Positions 22,929 to 30,823 of a DNA stretch of 46,417 nt are shown here, piece by piece (the first letter of the stretch is position 1; each line of letters starts with the position of its first letter). This DNA comes from Oscillospiraceae bacterium (lineage in GTDB: Bacteria; Bacillota; Clostridia; Oscillospirales; Ruminococcaceae). The stretch spans positions 1 to 46,417 of the forward strand of contig JAFTZY010000044.1 of the NCBI GenBank assembly GCA_017460955.1. Reading direction: 5' to 3'. A program made the translations under genes and the position numbers. The notes beneath the pieces are model-generated. The model did no database searches, had not been told where the DNA came from, and saw only the letters and a program-made list of their open reading frames with translations.

Positions 22929-23034
22929 TGTGATCCTCATCTCTCGGGTATACCGCAGGATTTAGCACCATCGGTGCAGTTCGCACCAGGTTGCCGGGCT
23001 TCACAGGACCTGTTCCTCAGCCACTCTTGATAAG
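22929..23034 (-). promoter_or_regulatory. SAM-I (S-box) riboswitch aptamer
   Basis: Read on the minus strand: CTTATCAAGAGTGG, CTGAGGGA, CCTGTGAAGCCCGGCAACC, then the GGTGC/GCACC arm, GGTGCTAAATCCTGC and GATGAGGA. These are the conserved S-box elements in order. SAM binding should favour the downstream terminator and stop metK transcription. Confidence 0.96.
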
Positions 23035-23065
23035 GTTGTATTCATGAGTTATGCCGCTGTATCCT

Positions 23066-23094
23066 ATTATACTACATTCTACAGCACTTGTCAA
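23066..23094 (-). promoter_or_regulatory. Sigma-A promoter of metK
   Basis: Consensus TTGACA (23089-23094), 17-bp spacer, consensus TATAAT (23066-23071). The RNA would start about 25 nt before the aptamer. No terminator is seen between the end of the LRR operon (23155) and this promoter, so some read-through into metK is possible. Confidence 0.92.
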
Positions 23095-23154
23095 GTGTCA
23101 TGTTAACCTATTAAATCCGTAGGCGATCGGTAAATTTTGTGGATTCCCCCAAAC

Positions 23155-24354
23155 CTACCGCCCGAGGAATTCGTCGAGCGTCTTTGTCCCCTTCGCGCCG
23201 ACGTAGGCGGCATAGCGCAGGATGAGGGCGGCATCATTGGCATTGATGCGGGTATTGCGGTCCACATCGGCGGCTGTCTGCTGGGCGCCCGTCAGGCCGC
23301 AGTGGCGCTTGGCCCCCACACGGGCGGCGGCCCTGAGCACCATGGCGGCATCGTTGGCATTGATCCTGCCGCTGCCGTCGGGGTCGCCAAGGGCGCGTTC
23401 GGATTCCGCAAGGGCTTCAAAATGCAGATCATATTTCTCTGCATATGCCTGCGCCGTGGAGCCCGCATAGCCCCGCAGGGTCCCCTCCCACTGGATGTCG
23501 TCCCCGGCAAAGCCAAACGCATGGGAATAGGTCCCCTCCAGCCGGCAGCCGGGATCAAGGACCGTGACGGTATCCACCACGCAGTACAGAAACGGCTCAT
23601 TGGTCGCATCGAGCATCCCGGCCGGGAGCACGACCTCCCCGACCGTGCTCTCCCAGAAGCAGCACTCCGGTGTCCGTGTCATGCCCACCGGGAGCTCCAC
23701 ACGCGTGAGGGAGTAGCAGTCCCCGAGGAATCCGACAGGCGCATCATCCCCGTAGATGACATAATCGAAATCCGTGAAGGCCGTGATGCGTGCCGGAAAG
23801 CGCACCTCCTCCAGCTCCGTGCAGCCGCCGAAGAGCTGATTGCCGATGCTCGTGACGGAATCCGGGAGCACGGCCTGTTTCAGATGGGTGCATCCCCTGA
23901 AGGCGCCCGCCCCGATGCTCGTGACGCTGTCCGGGACGGTGAATCCCGTCAGGCCGGTACAGTCGGAGAAGGCGAGCTGTCCGATGCTGTGCAGGCTCTG
24001 CGGCAGACTGACCTGTGTCAGTGACCCGCACCCGTCAAATGCCGCATCGCCGATGCTCGTCACGCCCTCTCCGACCACGATGCGCCGGATGTCGCGGTTA
24101 CCGGGGGTCTGGATGTTCCAGCCGATCACCTGTCCTCCCGTGCTCCACGGTGCCAGCTCCCCCTCCGGGGCGCTCCCGTGGTAATCGTACATCGCCCCCG
24201 TTCCCTCGATGGTAAGGGTATCGCCCTCGAGTGTCCAGGTAAGGTGCTCCCCGCAGGTGCCGGAGCCGGCCGCCTGCACGGCGGGGCCTGCCGGAAGCAG
24301 GCCGACCGTCAGCAGGGAGAACGCGGTGAGCGCAGCAAGAGCCCTGTGTTTCAT
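23155..24354 (-). CDS. BspA-type LRR protein with dockerin (LRR1)
   Basis: A 399-aa exported protein, probably for binding or display. The signal peptide is residues 1-29. An N-terminal module (CGEHLTWTLEGDTLTIEGTG) precedes LRR_5 repeats of about 23 residues (VTSIGDAAFDGCGSLTQVSL and so on). The C-terminal 77 residues are a dockerin with calcium loops DPDGSGRINAND and DVDRNTRINAND and the helix DAALILRYAAYVGAKG. It is the last of ten closely spaced genes; its GGAGG overlaps the end of the preceding gene, 14 bp away. No catalytic domain. Confidence 0.88.
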   Translation of the reverse strand: MKHRALAALTAFSLLTVGLLPAGPAVQAAGSGTCGEHLTWTLEGDTLTIEGTGAMYDYHGSAPEGELAPWSTGGQVIGWNIQTPGNRDIRRIVVGEGVTSIGDAAFDGCGSLTQVSLPQSLHSIGQLAFSDCTGLTGFTVPDSVTSIGAGAFRGCTHLKQAVLPDSVTSIGNQLFGGCTELEEVRFPARITAFTDFDYVIYGDDAPVGFLGDCYSLTRVELPVGMTRTPECCFWESTVGEVVLPAGMLDATNEPFLYCVVDTVTVLDPGCRLEGTYSHAFGFAGDDIQWEGTLRGYAGSTAQAYAEKYDLHFEALAESERALGDPDGSGRINANDAAMVLRAAARVGAKRHCGLTGAQQTAADVDRNTRINANDAALILRYAAYVGAKGTKTLDEFLGR

Positions 24355-24368
24355 AGAAATGATCCTCC

Positions 24369-26729
24369 TTATAAAATGCCTTTCAGCTTCAGATACGCAT
24401 CAAATGTCGCCGTCCCCTTCGCGCCGACGTAGGCGGCATAGCGCAGGATGAGGGAGGCATCGAGGGCATTGACGGTGCCGTCCTTGTTGACATCACCGGC
24501 GCTCGTCTGCTCGGCATCGAGTCCCGAGGTGCGCTTGGCCCCCACACGGGCGGCCGCCATGAGCACGGCGGCGGCATCGTTTGCATTGACACGCTCGTCG
24601 CCGTCAAGATCGCCCGTTCCCAGAGGTGTAAGCTCCGAGAGCGGCCGGAAGGTCAGGTCCCGATCCTTGGCAAACTGCTCGACGGCCGAGCCCGGAACGC
24701 CGTAGATCGTAACGCCCGGATAGCTCTGTGCATCCCACCAGTTGTACCGGTTGATGGCGCAGTCGGGATTGCGGATAATGACGCGCTTAGGATTGCATCC
24801 CCAGCAGCCCAGGCTGTTCGTACCGATGTAGGACACGCTTTCCGGGATATCCACTGTGAACAGATCCGTGTTGCGGAAAATACCGCCGTACCAGTACGGA
24901 TCCTCATCACCGCTGATCCCCACAAGCTCCGTGAGACTCTGCGAGAGCTTCACATCCGTGAGCGACGTGCAGTAGGAAAATGCCTGGCTGCCGATCTCGG
25001 TCACGCTGTCGGGGATCGTCACGCAGGTGAGTCCCTTGCAGCCGTAGAAGGCCTGGCTGCCGATGGAGCGCACGCCGTCGGGGATGGTGACGGATCTCAG
25101 AAGGTCGTTGCCGCTGCCTGCATAGCCGTTGCTGAAGCACCCGCCTGCAATGCCGGTGGTATCGCTTTTCAGCGTGAGCTGCGCTGGGATATCCCCCTGC
25201 AGGCGATAGGCCACACGGCCTGCATATACAAGGCCGGAGGGCTGGGCATCCATCCATGCCGTGCCTTCAAAGGCACGATCTCCGATGGCATACACGCTGT
25301 CGGGGATCGTGATGCTCCGGAGGTTCTCACACCAGATGAAGGCGCTCGCCCCGATATGGGTCAGCCCCTCGGGAAGCGTCACGGACGTCAGGTTCCCCGT
25401 GGAATCGCCGATCGAAAAGGCATTGTCCGCAATGGCAAGCGTTCCCTCCCGCAGGGTGAGGGTGGAGGGCATCGTTCCCTTATAGCCGACAGCCACATGG
25501 CCTGCATAGACCACGCCGTAGGGCTGGGCATCGTACCAGGCAGTATTGCGGAACGGATCCACACCCACACGGCGCAGGGCATCGGATACGGTGACCTCGG
25601 CAAGTGCGGGGCAGTCGGAGAAGGCCAGGTATTCCAGCTCCTCCACGGTATCGCCGAGGACGACCTCCCGGAGATTGTCCCCGTAGAAGCCCGGTACATA
25701 GGTCACGCCGCTGCGCACGACAAGCTTTGTCACGCTCTGGCGCTCCTCCTGTGTCAGGTCGATGTATTCGTCCCAGCGTCCCCGTCCGGAGACGGTGAGC
25801 ACGCCGTCTGCATCAAGCGTCCAGCTCACGGCCGTGCCGCAGGTGCCGCTGCTGACGGTCGGCGCTTCGGTGGGTGCTTCGGTGGGTGCTTCGGTGGGCT
25901 CTTCAGAGCCCCTGGCTTCGGTGGGTGCTTCGGTTGTCTCTTCGGGTGCCCCGGCATCGGTGGGTGCCTGTGTGGGCTGCTCCGGCGCATCTCCGAGACT
26001 CTCGAAGTCGATCTTGTTGCTGCGTGCATAGGTATATGCGGTGGAGTCGTCATAGCCCGTGACCGACCCCGAGTAGCTCAGATAGATGATGTGGTAGCGC
26101 TCCTGGTTGCTCCCGTCGTTATCCTGTGTGTACACATAGGCAGAGCCGCTGCTGTAATGGTTGACAAAGGCATTCTCTGCGATCTCACAGTCGGGACTCA
26201 GGATGGTGACATCGGACAGGCGGCCGCCGTAGGGGTAGGTGTTGTCCTTGATATACACCCCGTCCTCCTGCGCAATATACGACGGGAAGGTGTAGAGCTG
26301 GATATCCCCGAGCATACAGAAGGCCAGATAGCCGATGGAGGTCACCCCTGCCGGGATCGTGACGGAGTCAAGACTGTCGCAGCCGAAGAAGGCCCTGTTT
26401 CCGATCTTAGTCAGGGAATCCGGCAGCGTCACGGAGGAAACGCCGGCACATCCGTAAAACACACCGTCACCGATCTCCGTGATCCCTTCACCGATGCGGA
26501 TCTTCCGGAACCGGTCCTTGAAATCGGAAAAGCCGCCGGTGAGCTTTCCTGTTCCGTTAATGCAAAGCTCTCCGTCATCGTAGAGGATCCATGTCACATC
26601 CCCCGATGTCCCCATAACCTCCTCCGCCCGTACAGAAAGCTCCTGTACGGGCAGAGTGAAGGGCATGGGGAGCCCTGTCAGCAGCATGGCGCATGCTGTC
26701 AGGCGTGCAACCCAATGTTTGTGTCCCAT
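24369..26729 (-). CDS. BspA-type LRR protein with two repeat blocks, Pro/Thr linker and dockerin (LRR2)
   Basis: A 786-aa exported protein and the largest of the three LRR_5 paralogues. After the signal peptide come a first module and LRR block (to about 245), a Thr/Glu/Pro/Ala linker (about 249-294; TEAPTEAPTEAPT), a second CGTAVSWTLDADGVLTVSG module with a longer LRR block (YAGHVAVGYKGTMP inserts between repeats), and a dockerin (706-786: GDLDGDERVNAND, DVNKDGTVNALD). The two halves begin with the same module, so the gene looks like a fusion or tandem duplication. It lies 20 bp after LRR3 and 14 bp before LRR1. Likely a surface or complex-bound adhesion protein (inference). Confidence 0.88.
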   Translation of the reverse strand: MGHKHWVARLTACAMLLTGLPMPFTLPVQELSVRAEEVMGTSGDVTWILYDDGELCINGTGKLTGGFSDFKDRFRKIRIGEGITEIGDGVFYGCAGVSSVTLPDSLTKIGNRAFFGCDSLDSVTIPAGVTSIGYLAFCMLGDIQLYTFPSYIAQEDGVYIKDNTYPYGGRLSDVTILSPDCEIAENAFVNHYSSGSAYVYTQDNDGSNQERYHIIYLSYSGSVTGYDDSTAYTYARSNKIDFESLGDAPEQPTQAPTDAGAPEETTEAPTEARGSEEPTEAPTEAPTEAPTVSSGTCGTAVSWTLDADGVLTVSGRGRWDEYIDLTQEERQSVTKLVVRSGVTYVPGFYGDNLREVVLGDTVEELEYLAFSDCPALAEVTVSDALRRVGVDPFRNTAWYDAQPYGVVYAGHVAVGYKGTMPSTLTLREGTLAIADNAFSIGDSTGNLTSVTLPEGLTHIGASAFIWCENLRSITIPDSVYAIGDRAFEGTAWMDAQPSGLVYAGRVAYRLQGDIPAQLTLKSDTTGIAGGCFSNGYAGSGNDLLRSVTIPDGVRSIGSQAFYGCKGLTCVTIPDSVTEIGSQAFSYCTSLTDVKLSQSLTELVGISGDEDPYWYGGIFRNTDLFTVDIPESVSYIGTNSLGCWGCNPKRVIIRNPDCAINRYNWWDAQSYPGVTIYGVPGSAVEQFAKDRDLTFRPLSELTPLGTGDLDGDERVNANDAAAVLMAAARVGAKRTSGLDAEQTSAGDVNKDGTVNALDASLILRYAAYVGAKGTATFDAYLKLKGIL

Positions 26730-26749
26730 AATGTCCCCCTTCTATCGTG

Positions 26750-28648
26750 TTATACAGCGATCCCGAATCGTCTCAGGAAGGCTGCAAAGGTGTCGGTCCC
26801 CTTGGCACCCGCATAGGCGGCATACCGCAGGATGAGGGCTGCGTCGTTGGCATTGACGGCACCGTCCCGGTTCACATCCGCCGCAGCCAATTGCAGATAG
26901 CTCAGACCGTGGTCGCGCTTGGCACCGATCCGGGCCGCCGCGAAGAGGACGGCGGAGGCATCGTTGGCATTGACCTTGCCGCCCCCGTCAAGGTCGCCGA
27001 CGGGCAGCGTGGGGATCTCCCCCAAGGACGCAAAGGTATAGCCGTAGGTGTCCGCATAGAGCTGCGCTGTGGAGCCCTCATAGCCGCAGATCACACCGGT
27101 ATAGAAGAGGTTCCCGTCCTCGTCCGTGCCGCTGCTGATCGTGTCCCGGCTCCACACGGAGTTGCCGTAGCGGTCCAGGCATCCGGGATTGAGGACCGTG
27201 ATGCGCTCGAGCGCACTGCACCCGGAAAATGCATTGTCCCCGAGATTGGTCACGCGCTCCGGGAGCGTGATGTCCGTCAGGGCCGTGCAGCCCTGGAAGG
27301 CACGGTACTCGATGGAGCGCAGGTGCTCCGGCAGCGTGATCTGTGCAAGGCTCGTGCAGTTATTGAAGGTATCATACAGGATCGCAGTCACGCCGGACGG
27401 CAGGTCGACCTGCGCAAGGCTCGTGCAGCTTGAGAAGGCCCGCCCTCCGATGCTCGTCACGCTCTCCGGAAGATGCACCGTTTGCAGGGCTGTACAGCAA
27501 GAGAACATCTTCTCCGGAACGGATGTGATCCCCTCCCCGAGTGTCACCTCTTCAAGGGCTTCGCACTGTCCAAAGCAATCCTCGCCGATCTCCTCCACCG
27601 TGGCGGGGACCGTCAGCGATGTAAGCGTCCGGTTGAAATAGAAGATACAGGAGCCGAGCCTTTTGAGGGACTTTGGAAAATTGATCGATCCTAAGCTGTA
27701 GCAGCAGTCAAAGCAATGGTCCCCGATCTCCTCGAGGGTATCCGGGAGCTGCACCGCCTCGAGCCCGAAGCAGGACCCGAAGGCATATGCCCCGAGTGAT
27801 GTGACACCGTCCGGGATGACAAGCGTCCCGGTCACGCCCTGGCAGTAATCAAATGCATAGTCGGCAATGCGGGTCAGTCCTGCCGGGAAGCGGTATTCCG
27901 AAAATTTCCGTCCATTGGGGAGACGGTAGAGCGTGGTGCGGTCCTTGCTGTAGAGCGCACCGTCCTCGGAGGAGAAATAGGGATTCTCCGCGGATATATC
28001 AAATTCCTGCAGCGCATAGCAGCCCCCGAAGGTGTCGCCGCTGCCAAGCTGCGAAAAACAGCTGCCCAGATGGAGGACCTGCAGCGAATTGCTCGTGTAG
28101 AACGGTTCACCCTCAAAGCCCTTGAAGCCGTCCGGGAAGGTCAGCTCTGTCGCTGTGCAGTAGGCAAGCGCACGGTCTCCGACGACCTCGAGCGTATCCG
28201 GGAAGGTCGTCTCCGTATAGGGCTTGCCGATGGGATGGCAGATCAGGCGTTTGAGATCCTTGGTATACAGCACACCGTCCAGTGAGGTGAAGCACTCGTT
28301 CCCCTCATCCACATAGATATTCCGGTCCGCATTGACACCAACGTTGCTGTAGGTAAAGGTGAACGTGCTGTCGATCCTCGTCACACTTGCCGGGATCGTG
28401 ACCGAGGTGAGCCCCTTGCAGTCGCCGAACACGCTGTTGCCGATCCATGTCACCGGAACGCCCCCGATGGTATCCGGGATCACAAAATCCCCCTCCACCG
28501 AGGTATCGCAGTAGACGATCCTCACGCCGTCCTCCGTGACCTCATAGGTAAGTACGCCCTCGGTGCTGCTTGCCCGTGCGGGCAGGAGCGCTGCCGTGCC
28601 GGACAGCATGAGGGCAGCCGTGACCATGCCAAGGAGTTTTCTGAACAT
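26750..28648 (-). CDS. BspA-type LRR protein with dockerin (LRR3)
   Basis: A 632-aa exported protein. The signal peptide (MFRKLLGMVTAALMLSGTAA) is followed by LRR_5 repeats through about residue 520 (GVTSLGAYAFGSCFGLEAVQL, SVTSIGGRAFSSCTSL) and a dockerin at 551-632 (GDLDGGGKVNAND, DVNRDGAVNAND, DAALILRYAAYAGAKG) of the same class as in LRR1 and LRR2. It starts 21 bp after upp with GGAAGGAGG in the gap and no promoter or terminator, so it should be co-transcribed with upp. Confidence 0.88.
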   Translation of the reverse strand: MFRKLLGMVTAALMLSGTAALLPARASSTEGVLTYEVTEDGVRIVYCDTSVEGDFVIPDTIGGVPVTWIGNSVFGDCKGLTSVTIPASVTRIDSTFTFTYSNVGVNADRNIYVDEGNECFTSLDGVLYTKDLKRLICHPIGKPYTETTFPDTLEVVGDRALAYCTATELTFPDGFKGFEGEPFYTSNSLQVLHLGSCFSQLGSGDTFGGCYALQEFDISAENPYFSSEDGALYSKDRTTLYRLPNGRKFSEYRFPAGLTRIADYAFDYCQGVTGTLVIPDGVTSLGAYAFGSCFGLEAVQLPDTLEEIGDHCFDCCYSLGSINFPKSLKRLGSCIFYFNRTLTSLTVPATVEEIGEDCFGQCEALEEVTLGEGITSVPEKMFSCCTALQTVHLPESVTSIGGRAFSSCTSLAQVDLPSGVTAILYDTFNNCTSLAQITLPEHLRSIEYRAFQGCTALTDITLPERVTNLGDNAFSGCSALERITVLNPGCLDRYGNSVWSRDTISSGTDEDGNLFYTGVICGYEGSTAQLYADTYGYTFASLGEIPTLPVGDLDGGGKVNANDASAVLFAAARIGAKRDHGLSYLQLAAADVNRDGAVNANDAALILRYAAYAGAKGTDTFAAFLRRFGIAV

Positions 28649-28669
28649 CTCTGCTTCCCTCCTTCCGTC

Positions 28670-29299
28670 CTACTTCGTGCCGAAGATGCGGTCGCCTGCA
28701 TCGCCAAGGCCGGGGATGATGAACTTGTCGTCATTGAGTCCCTCGTCCATGGTGCCGCAGTAGATGTCCACATCCGGGTGGGTCTTGATGAGGGTGGAAG
28801 CGCCCTCGGGGGAGCAGAGGATGCACATGAATTTGATGTGCTTCACGCCCATCTTCTTGAGCTCCGTGATGGCCGCGCAGGCAGTGTTGCCGGTGGCGAG
28901 CATGGGGTCCACGATGATGACATCCCGCTCGGCGATGTCATCGGGTACCTTGCAGTAGTACTTGACGGACTCATGCGTCTCGGGGTCGCGGAACATGCCG
29001 ATATGGCCGATCTTGGCGGCCGGCACGAGCGAGGTCACGCCGTCGATCATGCCCAGACCTGCACGCAGGATGGGGATGAAGGCAAGCTTTCTGCCGGAGA
29101 CGATCTTGGTTTTTGCCATGCAAAGGGGCGTTTCCATCTCGATCTCCTTGAGGGGCAGATCGCGTGTGGCCTCGTAGCAGATGAGCATGGCGGTCTCGGA
29201 GATGAGCTCACGGAACTCCTTGGTGCCCGTGTTCTTGTCACGCATCAGGGAGATCTTGTGCTGGATGAGCGGGTGGTCGATGATGTTCAGATTTGCCAT
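28670..29299 (-). CDS. upp: Uracil phosphoribosyltransferase
   Basis: Pyrimidine salvage: uracil plus PRPP gives UMP. The product is 209 aa, normal length. The N-terminus ([20 protein letters not shown]) is typical, with the PRPP loop [15 protein letters not shown] and the uracil-binding end [17 protein letters not shown]. It sits between two dockerin gene groups, 33 bp after the DUF285-A gene and 21 bp before LRR3. rpiB and upp lie near each other in many Firmicutes, so the surface-protein genes look like insertions around it. Confidence 0.97.
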   Translation of the reverse strand: MANLNIIDHPLIQHKISLMRDKNTGTKEFRELISETAMLICYEATRDLPLKEIEMETPLCMAKTKIVSGRKLAFIPILRAGLGMIDGVTSLVPAAKIGHIGMFRDPETHESVKYYCKVPDDIAERDVIIVDPMLATGNTACAAITELKKMGVKHIKFMCILCSPEGASTLIKTHPDVDIYCGTMDEGLNDDKFIIPGLGDAGDRIFGTK

Positions 29300-29332
29300 A
29301 ATAGGTTCCTCCTCTTTGAGAAAAATGTGTGT

Positions 29333-30811
29333 TTATCCTTGCAAAAGCTTCTGCTTTAAAAGGGTCAGGTCCAGAATATCGATACGTCCGTCGTCATTCA
29401 GGTCGGCGGCGCCGGGGTTTAAAAGCCCGCCCTGCCGGACAAGGTATTTTTGCAGGGAAACGACATCCAGGACATCCACTGCCCCGTCGGCGTTCACATC
29501 GCCCGGGATCTCCGTGAGGATGCGGATATAGGTATTCGTGCCCTTGTTGGTGAAAACGGCGAAGTAGTCATCGCTTACGGGGACGCCCGGGGTCTTGCTG
29601 TTCGCCCAGAAGGGGGTGTTGAGCAGGAACAGGTCCTCCTCGATCTTTGTGATGCCCTGTCCGAGGGTCAGGGAGGCAAGCGCGGAGCAGCCGTAGAACA
29701 TCTCGCTCATTCCCGGCGCTCTGGTGGTCACAAAGCTCGACAGATCCAGTGCGTGCAGGCTGGCGCAGCGGTAGAACATGGCGCTCATATCCGTCACCTT
29801 CGAGGTGTCAAAGCCCGATACATCCACGGATCTCAGCGATGTACAGTCAAAGAACATGTGCCCCATATCCTTCACCTTCGAGGTGTCAAAGCCCGACAGA
29901 TCGAGCGTGGTCAGGCCCGTGCTGTAGGCGAACATCGCGTCCATTTCCGTCACCTGCGAGGTGTCAAAGCCCGTGAGATCGAGCGTGCGCAGGCTGGCGC
30001 AGCCGCTGAACATCCAGCCCATATCCGTTACCTGCGAGGTATCAAGCCCCTTAAGCTCCAGGGCCGTGAGCGCCGTGCAGTCATAGAACATGGCTCTCAT
30101 ATCCGTCACCTGCGAGGTGACAAGGCAGGACACATCCAGTGCTCTCAGGGAGGAGCAGCGGTAGAACATGCCGTTCATGGTCGTCACGGCCGAGGTGTCA
30201 AGGCCCGACAGGTCCAGTGCAGTAAGGCTCCTGCAGTCCCGGAACATATGGCTCATATCCGTCACGTTTGCAGTGTCAAAGCCTGTGACATTAAGTGCCG
30301 TCAGCGCCGTGCAGCGCTCAAACATGGACTCCATGCTCGTCACGGCCGAGGTGTCAAGCCCCGATACATCCAGGGCGGGCAGTGCGGTGCAGCCGTCGAA
30401 CATGTAGGACATGTCCGTCACCTGCGAAGTGTCAAAGCCCGACAGATCGAGCACCGTCACCGAGGAGCAGTTCTGGAACATACCGGACATCTGCGTCACC
30501 TGGGAGGTGTCGGCATTTTTGAGGTCGATCTGCACGGCGCTGTCAAAGCCGGTAAACAGTCCCGCGCAGTTTTCCGGGAGCACCGTTCCGGGCTCTGCGG
30601 TGATCTTCAAAACAGGGTCCCGCTCAAATGTCCACAGCACGTCCCTGTCCACGCTGCCGTGGAGGGTCAGCGCCCCCGTCTCCTTATCAAAAGTATAGCA
30701 GTCCGCCGCATGCGCTGTCAAAGCAGCCTCCTGCAATACCGGCAGCTCTGCCGTAACGGGCAGTCCTGCCAGGCACAGGGTAAGTGCGGCGGCGGCAATT
30801 CTGTGTTTCAT
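29333..30811 (-). CDS. DUF285 (BspA-like) repeat protein with dockerin, paralogue A
   Basis: A 492-aa exported protein. The signal peptide ends near AHAAD. After a short beta-rich start (CYTFDKETGALTLHGSVD) come about fourteen 23-24-residue DUF285 repeats (FDTSQVTDMSYMFDGC type), a short break, and a dockerin at 437-492 (GDVNADGAVD, DLNDDGRIDI, LTLLKQKLL). Paralogue B lies directly upstream with nearly the same ends. Repeats of this kind are found in surface adhesins; the partner is unknown. The ribosome site AGGAGG overlaps the stop region of paralogue B. Confidence 0.88.
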   Translation of the reverse strand: MKHRIAAAALTLCLAGLPVTAELPVLQEAALTAHAADCYTFDKETGALTLHGSVDRDVLWTFERDPVLKITAEPGTVLPENCAGLFTGFDSAVQIDLKNADTSQVTQMSGMFQNCSSVTVLDLSGFDTSQVTDMSYMFDGCTALPALDVSGLDTSAVTSMESMFERCTALTALNVTGFDTANVTDMSHMFRDCRSLTALDLSGLDTSAVTTMNGMFYRCSSLRALDVSCLVTSQVTDMRAMFYDCTALTALELKGLDTSQVTDMGWMFSGCASLRTLDLTGFDTSQVTEMDAMFAYSTGLTTLDLSGFDTSKVKDMGHMFFDCTSLRSVDVSGFDTSKVTDMSAMFYRCASLHALDLSSFVTTRAPGMSEMFYGCSALASLTLGQGITKIEEDLFLLNTPFWANSKTPGVPVSDDYFAVFTNKGTNTYIRILTEIPGDVNADGAVDVLDVVSLQKYLVRQGGLLNPGAADLNDDGRIDILDLTLLKQKLLQG

Positions 30812-30823
30812 CCGTATTCCTCC

